A stretch of DNA of 64,000 bases from Lutibacter sp. HS1-25 (GTDB lineage: Bacteria; Bacteroidota; Bacteroidia; Flavobacteriales; Flavobacteriaceae): positions 36,874 through 100,873 of the forward strand of contig NZ_RHLN01000149.1 of the NCBI RefSeq assembly GCF_004121075.1, read 5' to 3'. This document shows positions 26,057-36,936 of the stretch, one piece after another (the first letter of the stretch is position 1; each line of letters starts with the position of its first letter). The notes beneath the pieces are model-generated. The model was not told the DNA's origin, made no database searches, and saw only the letters and a program-made list of their open reading frames with translations. The position numbers were made by a program, and so were the translations under genes.

Positions 26057-27070
26057 ATGAAATCAATTTTAGTAACAGGAGCTGCAGGATTTATAGGAGC
26101 TAATATGGCAGAGCATTTGATAACGACTTATCCCAATTATAAAATTGTTGTTATAGACGCGTTAACCTATGCAGGCGATTTAGAGAATTTAAAGTCTGTA
26201 AAAAATGCTAAAAATTTCACATTTGTTCATGGAAATATTTGTGATAGAAGTTTAATCCAACGAATTTTTCAACATTATTATATTCAGGATGTTATTCATT
26301 TAGCTGCTGAATCTCACGTTGATAATTCTATTAGCAACCCAGATGTTTTTATTGAAACCAATGTAAAAGGAACATTTACTTTAATTGATGTTGCTTATAA
26401 ATACTGGATGGAAAAACCATTTGTTTTTAAAGCTGGTTTTGAAAATAGCCGTTTTTTACATGTTTCAACTGATGAGGTTTATGGAACATTGGGAGAAACA
26501 GGTTTGTTTACTGAAGAAACTCCGTATGCGCCAAATTCGCCATACAGTGCTTCAAAAGCTAGTAGCGATTTAATTGTTAGAAGTTACCACCATACTTACG
26601 GAATGAATACGGTAATTACCAATTGTTCAAATAACTACGGGCCAAAACAACACGACGAAAAATTGATTCCAACTGTAATTAGAAAAGCACTTTCTGGTGA
26701 AAATATCCCAATTTATGGTGATGGAAAAAACATTAGAGATTGGTTGTATGTGTTAGATCATTGTAAAGGAATTGATATTGCTTTTCATAAAGGTATTGCT
26801 GGTGAAGTTTACAATATAGGTGGAAAAAATGAGCGCAATAACAATTACATTGCAAATAAAATTTGTGAACTTTTAGATAAATTAGCGCCTCTTGAAAACA
26901 AAAGTTATAAAGATTTAATTACTTATGTTGAAGACAGAGCAGGTCACGATTTTAGATATGCCATTGATGCCACTAAAATTGAACAAAAATTAGGTTGGAA
27001 AGCCGATGAAAATTTTGAAACAGGAATCTTAAAAACCGTTCAGTGGTATTTAGACAAGTATAAAAAATAA
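26057..27070 (+). CDS. rfbB: dTDP-glucose 4,6-dehydratase (RmlB-type)
   Basis: 337 residues, extended SDR enzyme. N-terminal NAD motif GAAGFIGANM, dTDP-sugar segment DALTYAGDLENL, catalytic STDEVYG (Thr, Asp, Glu) and YSASK (Tyr, Lys), then NNYGPKQHDEKLIP. It makes dTDP-4-keto-6-deoxyglucose. It opens the polysaccharide locus, but no rmlA, rmlC or rmlD is in the window, so either those are elsewhere or the keto-sugar goes into another dTDP sugar. A tandem-repeat array follows the stop codon. Confidence 0.9.
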   Translation: MKSILVTGAAGFIGANMAEHLITTYPNYKIVVIDALTYAGDLENLKSVKNAKNFTFVHGNICDRSLIQRIFQHYYIQDVIHLAAESHVDNSISNPDVFIETNVKGTFTLIDVAYKYWMEKPFVFKAGFENSRFLHVSTDEVYGTLGETGLFTEETPYAPNSPYSASKASSDLIVRSYHHTYGMNTVITNCSNNYGPKQHDEKLIPTVIRKALSGENIPIYGDGKNIRDWLYVLDHCKGIDIAFHKGIAGEVYNIGGKNERNNNYIANKICELLDKLAPLENKSYKDLITYVEDRAGHDFRYAIDATKIEQKLGWKADENFETGILKTVQWYLDKYKK

Positions 27071-27071
27071 T

Positions 27072-27272
27072 GTCTAAAGTTTAAAAACTTGCTGGTTGCA
27101 CAGCGCAGTCAAAGCGATAATTAGCTAAAGTCGGAAGATCCAAGACCAAAATGTTGAATAAAACTAAAAAAAAGTCTTAGTCAAAGTCATAGTCAAGGTC
27201 AAAGTTTTAATCATAGTCAAAGTTTTAGTCAAAGTCAAAGTCAAAGTCAAAGTCAAAGTCTTCATCAAAGTA
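27072..27272. repeat. Hexamer tandem-repeat array (AGTCAA) between rfbB and the next gene
   Basis: It begins with two 7-mers, GTCTAAA and GTTTAAA, 2 bases after the rfbB stop. After a decayed part comes a run of AGTCAA-type units, with a perfect stretch (AGTCAA)x5 plus AGTC at 27227-27260, ending TCTTCATCAAAG. A segment AAGACCAAAATG...AAAACTAA near 27142-27167 resembles the units at 32.5-32.9 kb. No four-helix-bundle gene is present in this copy. The open frame on the minus strand (Leu/Thr repeats) is an artefact of the repeat. Confidence 0.85.
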
Positions 27273-27281
27273 AAAAAATAA

Positions 27282-28565
27282 ATGAAAGAAAAAATTAAAA
27301 TTGCAATAATTGGATTGGGATATGTAGGCTTGCCATTGGCTCGTTTGTTTGCAACCAAATTTTCAGTTGTTGGATTTGATATTCATAAAAATAGAATTGC
27401 CGAATTAAATAAAGGTATTGATAGTACGTTGGAAATTGAAAACCATGTACTTCAAGATGTATTGGTTAGTACTCCAAGTGATCAAAACGGATTGTTTTGT
27501 ACAGCTAATATTCAGGATATTTCTAATTGTAATTATTATATAGTTACTGTTCCAACGCCAGTTGATAAAAATAACAAGCCCGATTTAACACCTTTAATTA
27601 AAGCCAGTGAAACTGTAGCTAAAGTTTTAAAACAAAACGACATTGTTATTTACGAATCTACTGTTTATCCTGGTGCAACCGAAGAAGTTTGTGTGCCAGT
27701 TTTAGAAAAAAAATCAGGACTAAAATTCAATAAAGATTTTTATGTTGGTTATTCACCTGAAAGAATCAATCCAGGTGATAAAGAGCATACTGTTGAAAAA
27801 ATATTAAAAGTAACTTCTGGATCAACACCAGAAATTGGTCAAAAAGTAAATAATTTATACGCTTCGGTAATTACTGCAGGTACGTTTTTGGCATCTAATA
27901 TAAAAGTGGCTGAAGCAGCTAAAGTAATTGAAAATTCGCAACGTGATATCAACATTGCTTTTGTAAACGAATTGTCTAAAATATTTAATTTATTAAATAT
28001 TGATACGCAGGCAGTTTTGGAAGCTGCTGGTACAAAATGGAATTTTTTACCTTTTAAGCCAGGTTTGGTAGGTGGTCATTGTATTGGTGTAGATCCTTAT
28101 TATTTGGCGCAAAAGGCGCAAGAAGTTGGTTACCATCCCGAAATTATTTTGGCAGGAAGAAGAATGAATGATAGTATGGGGCAACATGTTGCTGCAGAAG
28201 TTATAAAGTTGTTTGTAAAAAATGATATTCAGGTAAAAGATGCAAAGGTTTTGGTATTGGGAATTACTTTTAAAGAAAACTGTCCCGATGTTAGAAACAC
28301 CAGAGTTGTAGATGTTATTCAGCATTTAAATGAATTTGGAAATCAGGTGACGGTTTATGATCCTTGGGCAAATCCTTCCGAAGTAAAAAAAGAATACGGA
28401 ATAGAAACGCTTCAAAATTTACCAAATCAAAAGTTTGATGGTATTATTTTAACCGTTGCTCATAGTCAATTTTTAACCATTGATTTAAGTAAATATTTAA
28501 ATAATAATGGTGTTATTTACGATGTGAAAGGTGTTTTAAAATGTAAAGTTCACGGCAAACTTTAA
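27282..28565 (+). CDS. Nucleotide-sugar dehydrogenase (TviB/WbpO-type)
   Basis: 427 residues, UDP-sugar 6-dehydrogenase superfamily: N-terminal Rossmann domain GLGYVGLPLARLF, central domain with ESTVYPGATEE and SPERINPGDKEH, catalytic Cys in GGHCIGVDPYYL, and a C-terminal UDP-binding domain with GITFKENCPDVRNT. Close to TviB/WbpO (UDP-GalNAc or UDP-GlcNAc to the uronic acid) rather than to Ugd, which is encoded next. It would provide a HexNAcA precursor for the polysaccharide. NAD-dependent, cytoplasmic. Exact sugar not decidable from sequence. Confidence 0.87.
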   Translation: MKEKIKIAIIGLGYVGLPLARLFATKFSVVGFDIHKNRIAELNKGIDSTLEIENHVLQDVLVSTPSDQNGLFCTANIQDISNCNYYIVTVPTPVDKNNKPDLTPLIKASETVAKVLKQNDIVIYESTVYPGATEEVCVPVLEKKSGLKFNKDFYVGYSPERINPGDKEHTVEKILKVTSGSTPEIGQKVNNLYASVITAGTFLASNIKVAEAAKVIENSQRDINIAFVNELSKIFNLLNIDTQAVLEAAGTKWNFLPFKPGLVGGHCIGVDPYYLAQKAQEVGYHPEIILAGRRMNDSMGQHVAAEVIKLFVKNDIQVKDAKVLVLGITFKENCPDVRNTRVVDVIQHLNEFGNQVTVYDPWANPSEVKKEYGIETLQNLPNQKFDGIILTVAHSQFLTIDLSKYLNNNGVIYDVKGVLKCKVHGKL

Positions 28566-28621
28566 ATAAATAAGTATAGGCATTCAAAATAAAATTAAGA
28601 TATAAATAAAAGAAAAAGAAT

Positions 28622-30917
<2,296 letters not shown>

Positions 30918-30941
30918 TGAGCCAAGCAATAATAAAATTTT

Positions 30942-30991
30942 AACGAAGACTGAAAGTTATTTTAAAATAGCTAAAAGTCTTCGTTGTTATT
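30942..30991 (+). terminator. Hairpin terminator after the uronic-sugar block
   Basis: AACGAAGACT (30942-30951) pairs perfectly with AGTCTTCGTT (30976-30985). A second inner stem, GTTATTTTAAAATAGC, sits in the loop, and TTATTTTTG follows. The outer stem shares AGTCTTCGT with the repeats at 32.5-32.9 kb. Confidence 0.65.
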
Positions 30992-31078
30992 TTTGATAAG
31001 ATTAAACGTATTCGTAAATTTAAAGGATTGTAATCGTAAAAAAATAAAAAAACACTAACTTGCGTTCAATTGCTTAAG

Positions 31079-32065
31079 ATGAAAATAGCTAAAATGAAAA
31101 ATCCTTATCCTATTAAATTTTCTCCAGTTTTAAAAGAAAAAATTTGGGGAGGCGAAAAGTTAAAAAACGTACTTCACAAAAATTGTTTTTCAAATAATGT
31201 TGGTGAAAGTTGGGAGCTTTCAGGTGTTAACGGAGATATTTCGGTTGTTAGTAATGGGGCTTTAAAAGGCACATTGCTAAAAAATCTTATTGAAGATTTT
31301 AAAGAAGATTTGGTTGGTTCAGCTGTTTATAAAAAATTCGGAAACACTTTTCCGTTATTATTTAAGTTTATTGATGCAAATGACGACTTGTCTATTCAGT
31401 TACATCCCAACGATGAATTGGCTCAAAAACGACACAATTCTTTTGGGAAAACCGAAATGTGGTATGTGGTTGATGCCGATAAGCAATCTAAACTATATGT
31501 TGGTTTTGATAAACAATACACCAAAGATCAATATCTTTCTAAATTTAATAACGGTGAAATTTTAGAAATGGTGAATGATGTGGAGGTTGCAAAAGGAGAT
31601 GTTTTTTTTATTGAAACAGGTACAGTTCACGCCATTGGAAAAGGTGTTTTAATTGCCGAAATTCAACAAACATCTGATTTAACTTATCGTATTTTTGATT
31701 GGAACAGAACAGATGATAATGGTATCTCCAGAGAATTACATACCGATTTGGCCTTAGATGCTTTTGATTTTTCAAAAACACAAATTGAAAAAATTTCGTA
31801 TCAAAATAAATCAAATCAAGCTGAAAATTTGGTGACTTGTGAATATTTTACAACCAATAAGTTAAATATAAAAGGAAACTTCAAAAAAGAACTTTCTAAA
31901 TGTGATTCGTTTGTAGTTTATATGTGTGTTGAAGGCAGTGGAAGTATAACTATTGGAACAAATATAACCGAATTTGTTAAGGGTGAAACAATTTTAATTC
32001 CTGCTATTGTAAATGAAGTTGAAATAAAAGGAAGTGCAGAATTGTTAGAGGTATATATTGATTAA
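31079..32065 (+). CDS. manA: Type I mannose-6-phosphate isomerase
   Basis: 328 residues from ATG 31079; a second ATG at 31094 (MKNPYPIKF) is equally possible. A cupin-fold zinc enzyme that interconverts fructose-6-P and mannose-6-P. Seen: KEKIWGG, the zinc ligands in IQLHPND (Gln, His) and KTEMWYV (Glu) and GTVHAIGKG (His). With manC it feeds GDP-mannose for Gmd/Fcl. No phosphomannomutase is visible in the window. A tandem-repeat array begins right after its stop. Confidence 0.92.
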   Translation: MKIAKMKNPYPIKFSPVLKEKIWGGEKLKNVLHKNCFSNNVGESWELSGVNGDISVVSNGALKGTLLKNLIEDFKEDLVGSAVYKKFGNTFPLLFKFIDANDDLSIQLHPNDELAQKRHNSFGKTEMWYVVDADKQSKLYVGFDKQYTKDQYLSKFNNGEILEMVNDVEVAKGDVFFIETGTVHAIGKGVLIAEIQQTSDLTYRIFDWNRTDDNGISRELHTDLALDAFDFSKTQIEKISYQNKSNQAENLVTCEYFTTNKLNIKGNFKKELSKCDSFVVYMCVEGSGSITIGTNITEFVKGETILIPAIVNEVEIKGSAELLEVYID

Positions 32066-32122
32066 AACTAAGACTATGACTAAGACCAAAACTAAGACTA
32101 AGACTATGACTTCGTCAAAGTA
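32066..32122. repeat. Left repeat flank of four-helix-bundle gene 1
   Basis: Tandem, slightly varied units (ACTAAGACTATG, ACTAAGACCAAA, ACTAAGACTAAGACTATGAC) end in CTTCGTCAAAGT. The same block, in the same order and orientation, is found on the other side of the four-helix-bundle gene. It starts in the last codon/stop area of manA. Confidence 0.8.
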
Positions 32123-32134
32123 ATTACAAATGCT

Positions 32135-32503
32135 ATGAGAAATTTTAGAGATTATGATATTTGGATTGATGCGATGGATATTGTTGATAAAACATATATT
32201 CTTGTAGATAGGTTTCCTGTAAAAGAGCAATTTTCGTTGTCGTCTCAAATCACTAGATCAGCTGTTTCAATACCTTCAAATATTGCAGAAGGAGCGGGTA
32301 GAAATACAGGTAAAGATTTTGCAAGGTTTTTAGATTTTAGTTTAGGCTCTGCATATGAGTTAGAAACCCAATTAATAATAGCCGAAAAAAGAAAATACAT
32401 AAACCAAAATGAGTTAAATACAATAATTCAAGAATTGATTAGTTTACAGAAAAGAATTAGTGGATTGAGAAAAAGTTTAGTAAAAAAAAGAATTGAAAAC
32501 TAA
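32135..32503 (+). CDS. Four-helix-bundle protein (S23/IVP family), copy 1
   Basis: 122 residues, all helical by pattern, with the family signature SIPSNIAEGAGRN at about 50-62 and the N-terminal DYDIWIDAMDIV. The family (23S rRNA intervening-sequence protein, PF05635-type) includes proteins encoded inside 23S rRNA insertions and bAvd of diversity-generating retroelements; it forms pentamers and binds nucleic acid in the studied case. No enzyme residues are seen. The gene sits inside a tandem-repeat array: its TAA stop lies in the repeat unit AACTAAGAC. It interrupts the manA-manC pair. Cellular role unknown. Confidence 0.85.
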   Translation: MRNFRDYDIWIDAMDIVDKTYILVDRFPVKEQFSLSSQITRSAVSIPSNIAEGAGRNTGKDFARFLDFSLGSAYELETQLIIAEKRKYINQNELNTIIQELISLQKRISGLRKSLVKKRIEN

Positions 32504-32880
32504 GACCAAAACTAAGACTATGATTAAAATCAAGTCTTCGTCAAAGTCAAAGTGAAAGAAGCAGAATTGAAGATGAAATAAAGACCAAAACTATGACTAA
32601 AACCAAGTCTTCGTCAAAGTCAAAGTAAAAAGAAGCAAGATTGAAACTAAAACTAAAACTAAGACTAAAACCAAAACCAAAACTTAAATGAAGTCTTCGT
32701 CAAAGTCAAAGTGAAGGAAGCAAAATTGAAGATAAAATAAAGACCAAAACTATGACTAAAACTAAGACTATGACTAAAACCAAGTCTTCGTCAAAGTCAA
32801 AGTGAAGGAAGCAAAATTGAAGATAAAATAAAGACCAAAACTATGACTAAGTCTTCGTCAAGGTCAGGGTCAAAGTCAAT
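32496..32880. repeat. Composite tandem array right of four-helix-bundle gene 1
   Basis: Five copies of AGTCTTCGTCAAAG or a close variant, starting at 32533, 32606, 32692, 32783 and 32850, so units of about 67-91 bp. Each unit consists of (a) AAGACCAAAACTATGACTAA-type short repeats of varying number, (b) AGTCTTCGTCAAAGTCAAAGT and (c) GAAGGAAGCAAAATTGAAGAT. Units differ by gain or loss of ACTAAGACT steps. The last unit has GTCAAGGTCAGGGTCAAAG and ends 12 bases before manC. No open frame is credible. Confidence 0.9.
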
Positions 32881-32891
32881 AAAAAGAAAAT

Positions 32892-33890
32892 ATGAGTAAA
32901 ATTATAAATGTAATATTAACTGGAGGAATAGGAAGTCGCTTGTGGCCACTTTCACGTAAAAGTCAACCAAAGCAATATTTGGAGATTTTTGAAAATAAAT
33001 CGTTATTTCAAATGGCGGTTGAGCGTAATCAAGATCTTACAGATCAGATAATGGTTGTTGGTAATAAAGACAATTGTCATTTGAGTCGTAAAGTTATGGA
33101 AAAAGCTGGGAAAGATTATATTGACATAGTAGAATCTACTCCAAGAAATACAGCAGCGGCAATTGCTTTTGCAGCGCTAGCATCAAATCCTGACGATATT
33201 TTAATTGTAACGCCATCAGATCAAGTAATTGAAGGTGATGATCAGTATAAAAAAGCCATTTTAAGTGCTGTTGAAAAAGCTAAAAAAGGGGCAATAGTAA
33301 CTTTTGGAATTGTACCAACTAAGCCAGAAACAGGTTATGGTTATATTGAATATCAAAATGACGATGTGATTTCATTTCGTGAAAAACCAAACACAGAGAC
33401 GGCAAAAGACTTTATTTCAAAAGGTAATTTTTTATGGAATAGTGGTATGTTTTGTTTTAAGGCAAGTGTTTTTATTGAAGAATTGAAAAAGTACACGCCA
33501 TTGGTTTATGAAAAATCTAAAAAAGCGTGGGAAAACAATGAGCAAGGAAAATTAGATTTTGATTTATCAATGGAAATTCCAAGTATTAGTATTGACTATG
33601 CTGTAATGGAAAAGAGTGATAAAATAAAAGTAGTTCCAACACAATTTCTTTGGTCCGATTTAGGTTCTTTTGAATCTGTTTATGAATATTTAATTTCAAA
33701 AGGTTACCAAGTTGATGAATTTGGAAATATGGTAATTGGCACAAGTACATTTACAGCATTTTTAGGTCTAAAAAACACCATATTTGTTGCAACACCTACT
33801 GCCAATTTAATATTGCAAAAAGAACAATCACAGGAAGTAAAAGATATTTATAGCAGGTTAGAAAAAGAAGGTTCAGATTTGTTGAATTAG
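32892..33890 (+). CDS. manC: Mannose-1-phosphate guanylyltransferase
   Basis: 332 residues, the short form without a phosphomannose isomerase domain (that activity is in the separate manA). Nucleotidyltransferase signature GGIGSRLWPLSRKSQPKQY, then STPRNTAAAIAFAAL, TPSDQVI, the catalytic region EKP and the NSGMFCFKA segment, FLWSDLGSFESVYEY. It makes GDP-mannose, the substrate of Gmd encoded 16 kb downstream. Cytoplasmic. The start ATG is 12 bases after the repeat array. Confidence 0.94.
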   Translation: MSKIINVILTGGIGSRLWPLSRKSQPKQYLEIFENKSLFQMAVERNQDLTDQIMVVGNKDNCHLSRKVMEKAGKDYIDIVESTPRNTAAAIAFAALASNPDDILIVTPSDQVIEGDDQYKKAILSAVEKAKKGAIVTFGIVPTKPETGYGYIEYQNDDVISFREKPNTETAKDFISKGNFLWNSGMFCFKASVFIEELKKYTPLVYEKSKKAWENNEQGKLDFDLSMEIPSISIDYAVMEKSDKIKVVPTQFLWSDLGSFESVYEYLISKGYQVDEFGNMVIGTSTFTAFLGLKNTIFVATPTANLILQKEQSQEVKDIYSRLEKEGSDLLN

Positions 33891-34006
33891 AAAAGTGTAG
33901 TTTAAATGCCAAGGCTCAATAGGTGTTTGATATTTACACAATTTTTTATCAAAGTCTACGTTTATAGAGGGGCATTTTAACATAATATTAGTACGCAGAA
34001 AAAAAC

Positions 34007-34014
34007 TATATTTG
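34007..34014 (+). promoter_or_regulatory. Promoter -7 element upstream of the SLBB export gene
   Basis: TATATTTG, a full consensus match 28 bases before the ATG at 34043, in a 152-base gap after manC. No TTG at the -33 distance. It may start the long export/assembly transcript. Confidence 0.55.
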
Positions 34015-34042
34015 CATACTTAAAACTAACACAAACATAACT

Positions 34043-36448
34043 ATGAAATATTTGATGAGGGCATTGCTAATGCTCATCTTTATTTTTACTACGCAATTAA
34101 CAATAGCACAAAATATTAGTCAGGCACAAATGGCAAACATCAATATTGATGAATTGTCTGATGAGCAAATTGCAACATACTGGAATAAAGCCAAATCAGA
34201 AGGTTATACATTAAATCAATTAGAAGTAATGGCAAAGGCAAAAGGAGTGCCTGCAAGTCAAATTTCAAAATTAAAGCAACGTATAAGTACTTTGCGTTTT
34301 GAAGATTCTTCAAACAATGTTCAAACTTCAGATGCCGGTGACATTTCAAACATAGATAAATTTGGGCTGGTTGGAAAAAAAACAGATACAATTACAAAAA
34401 GTCCACTGTTTGGATACGATTTTTTTAGCAATCCAAATATTTCATTCACACCAAATTTAAACATGGCAACACCTACTTCATACGTGGTTGGCCCAGGTGA
34501 TGAATTGTTGATTGATATTTGGGGAGCTGCAGAAAACAATTACATCAAACAAGTTAATCGCGAAGGCGCTATTAGAATTGAAAGTATTGGGCCTATTTAT
34601 ATAAGTGGTCTTTCTATTGATAAAGCAAAAGAAAAAATCATTTCATATTTGCAAAAAATTTACAGTGGTATAGGTGCTTCAAATGATAGTTACAATAAAG
34701 TATATGCCGATGTTTCACTAATCAACGTTCGTACGGTTCAGGTAAACATTATAGGTGAAGTTAAAGCGCCAGGAACTTATTCATTAAGCGGATTATCATC
34801 GGTATTAAATGCTTTATATGCTGCTGGTGGACCTACTGAAAATGGTACTTTTAGAAGCATACAAATTATTAGAAATGGCAAACATTTAAAAGATTTTGAC
34901 ATTTATAATTATTTAATCAATGGCTCTGAAGAAGGGAATGTTTTATTGCGTGATCAGGATATCATTATTGTAAAACCATATGCAAACATTGTTGAAGTTA
35001 AAGGCAATGTAAAACGCCCTGGTTTGTATGAAATGAAAGATGGCGAAACCATTTCAAAATTAACTTCGTTTTTTAGTGGATTTACCTCTGATGCTTATCA
35101 GAATTTAATTTTGGTTGAACGTGTAAATGGTTCGGAAAGAACCGTAAGTGAAATTGATTTTAAACAACAACCTGATTTTTTATTGAAAGATGGAGATGTT
35201 TTAACAGTAGGAGCAATTGTTGATAGATTTCAAAATAGAGTGCAAATTGGTGGTGCTGTTTATAGACCGGGTACTTACGAGTTAAAAGATGGAATTACCT
35301 TGTTAGACTTATTAAAAAAAGCAGCAGGTGTTAAAGAAAATGCTTTTTTAGACCGTGGAATTATTTATAGAACTATTGATGATATCAATCAGGAATTGGT
35401 TTCGTTTTCAGTAAAAGAAGTACTATCAAGTAATGAAAATGTTTTATTAAAAAGAGAAGATAGCATTCAAATTTTTAGCACAGAAAGTTTAAAAGAAAAA
35501 TATACAGTATCTATTAATGGTGCCGTAAACAAGCCACAAACAGTTGTGTTTATGGAGCATATGCATTTAGAAGATTTAATTGCAATGTCTGGTGGTTTTA
35601 AAGAAGGAGCCGATGCATCAGTTATAGATATTTTTAGACGTGTAAATGATGATGATTATGCAACTATTAGTAAATCAATACAGCGTTCAACAACAAACAA
35701 TTTATTGATTGAAGATAACAACGATTTTTATTTAGAACCTTTTGATATTGTATCAGTTAGGTATTTAAAAGGTCATACAATTCAAGAGAATGTGAGTGTT
35801 ACAGGTGAAGTTACCTATCCAGGAGATTATGCTATAACAAACAAAAGCGAACGCGTTTCTGATTTAATTGATAAGGCAGGAGGTTTATCGCCTTATGCTT
35901 TTATAGAGGGCGCTTACTTGTCTAGAAAAGTAGGCGAAGCTATAGAGCAATCGCAAGTAACCTTATTAGATCAGCTAACAACAAAAGATTCATTAAATCA
36001 AGCTGAAGTTTTGGAAAAGGAAATTAAGATTGGTTTGAACCTTACAAAAATTATGACACAAGGTGGTAAGGGCTCTAAGTACGATTTAATATTAGAAGAA
36101 GGAGATAAGTTAACAATTCCGTCAGAAAAACAAACAGTTACTGTTAGAGGAGAAGTATTGTCACCATCATTAATTCGTTATGACAAAAAGAATTCTTTAA
36201 AAGACTATGTAAATTTCTCAGGAGGTTATGGCTTGCGTGCTAAAAAAAGCAGATCTTATGTAATTTACGCCAATGGAGATATCAAAGCAACAACCAGTTT
36301 TTTATTTTTTAAAACACACCCAAAATTAGCGCCAGGAGCAATGGTGGTAGTGCCTAATAAAGGAGAAAGATCAAAAGTCTCAATTACTGAAGTTTTGGCA
36401 ATAACTACAGCTTTATCAACCTTAGGATTGTTAATTAGTAGTTTTTAA
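34043..36448 (+). CDS. Polysaccharide export protein with multiple SLBB domains (Wza-like)
   Basis: 801 residues. Signal peptide (MKYLMRALLMLIF...IAQ), an N-terminal helical segment (about 25-95), the Poly_export domain (about 140-230: YVVGPGDELLIDIWG) and then a series of SLBB beta-grasp repeats (recurring motifs such as VEVKGNVKRPGLYEM, VQIGGAVYRPGTYEL, VSVTGEVTYPGDYAI, VTVRGEVLSPSLI). The C-terminus is a hydrophobic helix (VLAITTALSTLGLLISS). It is probably the outer-membrane/periplasmic channel for capsule or exopolysaccharide. It lacks a lipobox Cys, unlike E. coli Wza. Wzz follows after the second four-helix-bundle gene. Confidence 0.92.
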   Translation: MKYLMRALLMLIFIFTTQLTIAQNISQAQMANINIDELSDEQIATYWNKAKSEGYTLNQLEVMAKAKGVPASQISKLKQRISTLRFEDSSNNVQTSDAGDISNIDKFGLVGKKTDTITKSPLFGYDFFSNPNISFTPNLNMATPTSYVVGPGDELLIDIWGAAENNYIKQVNREGAIRIESIGPIYISGLSIDKAKEKIISYLQKIYSGIGASNDSYNKVYADVSLINVRTVQVNIIGEVKAPGTYSLSGLSSVLNALYAAGGPTENGTFRSIQIIRNGKHLKDFDIYNYLINGSEEGNVLLRDQDIIIVKPYANIVEVKGNVKRPGLYEMKDGETISKLTSFFSGFTSDAYQNLILVERVNGSERTVSEIDFKQQPDFLLKDGDVLTVGAIVDRFQNRVQIGGAVYRPGTYELKDGITLLDLLKKAAGVKENAFLDRGIIYRTIDDINQELVSFSVKEVLSSNENVLLKREDSIQIFSTESLKEKYTVSINGAVNKPQTVVFMEHMHLEDLIAMSGGFKEGADASVIDIFRRVNDDDYATISKSIQRSTTNNLLIEDNNDFYLEPFDIVSVRYLKGHTIQENVSVTGEVTYPGDYAITNKSERVSDLIDKAGGLSPYAFIEGAYLSRKVGEAIEQSQVTLLDQLTTKDSLNQAEVLEKEIKIGLNLTKIMTQGGKGSKYDLILEEGDKLTIPSEKQTVTVRGEVLSPSLIRYDKKNSLKDYVNFSGGYGLRAKKSRSYVIYANGDIKATTSFLFFKTHPKLAPGAMVVVPNKGERSKVSITEVLAITTALSTLGLLISSF

Positions 36449-36465
36449 GTTAGGGAGCAGGAATC

Positions 36466-36545
36466 AGTGGTGAGTGATGAGTGATGAGTGATGAGTGAGC
36501 AGGCATCAGGAAATAGTGAAGGGTGATGAGTGAAGGGTGATGAGT
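36466..36545. repeat. Heptamer tandem array (GTGATGA) left of four-helix-bundle gene 2
   Basis: GTGATGA-type 7-mers with interruptions: a clean run GTGAGTGATGAGTGATGAGTGATGAGTG at about 36470-36497, then AGCAGGCATCAGG, then GTGAAGGGTGATGAGTGAAGGGTGATGAG (14-mer period). It lies 18 bases after the export-gene stop. Confidence 0.85.
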
Positions 36546-36570
36546 TTTTTATAAGAATTAAAAAATAGTG

Positions 36571-36936
36571 ATGAAAACGCATAAAGATTTAATTGTTTGG
36601 CAAAAGGCTATGGATTTCGTTTTTGAAATTTATAAGTTGACTTCGAATTTTCCAAGCGATGAGAAATTTGGATTAATTTCACAAATGAGAAGATCATCAG
36701 TTTCTATACCTTCTAATATAGCTGAAGGTGCAGCTAGAAACTCAACAAAAGATTATGTTCGGTTTTTATATATTTCTTTGGGTTCATTATCAGAATTAGA
36801 AACACAAATTATAATCGCACATAAATTAAATTATGTAGAGCATTCATTAGAAGAAAATATAATTGAAATAAGAAAAATGTTAATAACATTAATTAAAACA
36901 TTAAAACAACGTATGGTAGTGATGAAGGAGAAGTGA
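36571..36936 (+). CDS. Four-helix-bundle protein (S23/IVP family), copy 2
   Basis: 121 residues from ATG 36571 (MKTHKDLIVWQKAMDF). Same family as the gene at 32.1 kb, with SVSIPSNIAEGAARNS at about 48-63 and LGSLSELETQIIIA later, but clearly diverged from it. The start codon lies in AGTGATGA and the stop in AAGTGATGAG, so the flanking repeat unit provides the start context and the TGA stop. It separates the Wza-like and Wzz genes. The sequences are consistent with nucleic-acid-binding helical bundles; function unknown. Confidence 0.85.
   Translation: MKTHKDLIVWQKAMDFVFEIYKLTSNFPSDEKFGLISQMRRSSVSIPSNIAEGAARNSTKDYVRFLYISLGSLSELETQIIIAHKLNYVEHSLEENIIEIRKMLITLIKTLKQRMVVMKEK

Noticed and set aside
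27164..27358. Minus-strand open frame made of Leu/Thr/Lys repeats
   Set aside because: It is the AGTCAA array translated; hexamers never make a stop in that frame. It also overlaps the start of a real dehydrogenase gene.
32045..32248. Minus-strand open frame over the left repeat flank and four-helix-bundle gene 1
   Set aside because: Low-complexity Val/Leu repeats from the array, antisense to two real genes, no plausible start context.
32135..36936. The four-helix-bundle genes as part of a diversity-generating retroelement
   Set aside because: No reverse transcriptase, template/variable repeat pair or C-type lectin target gene is in the window; only the family relation to bAvd remains.
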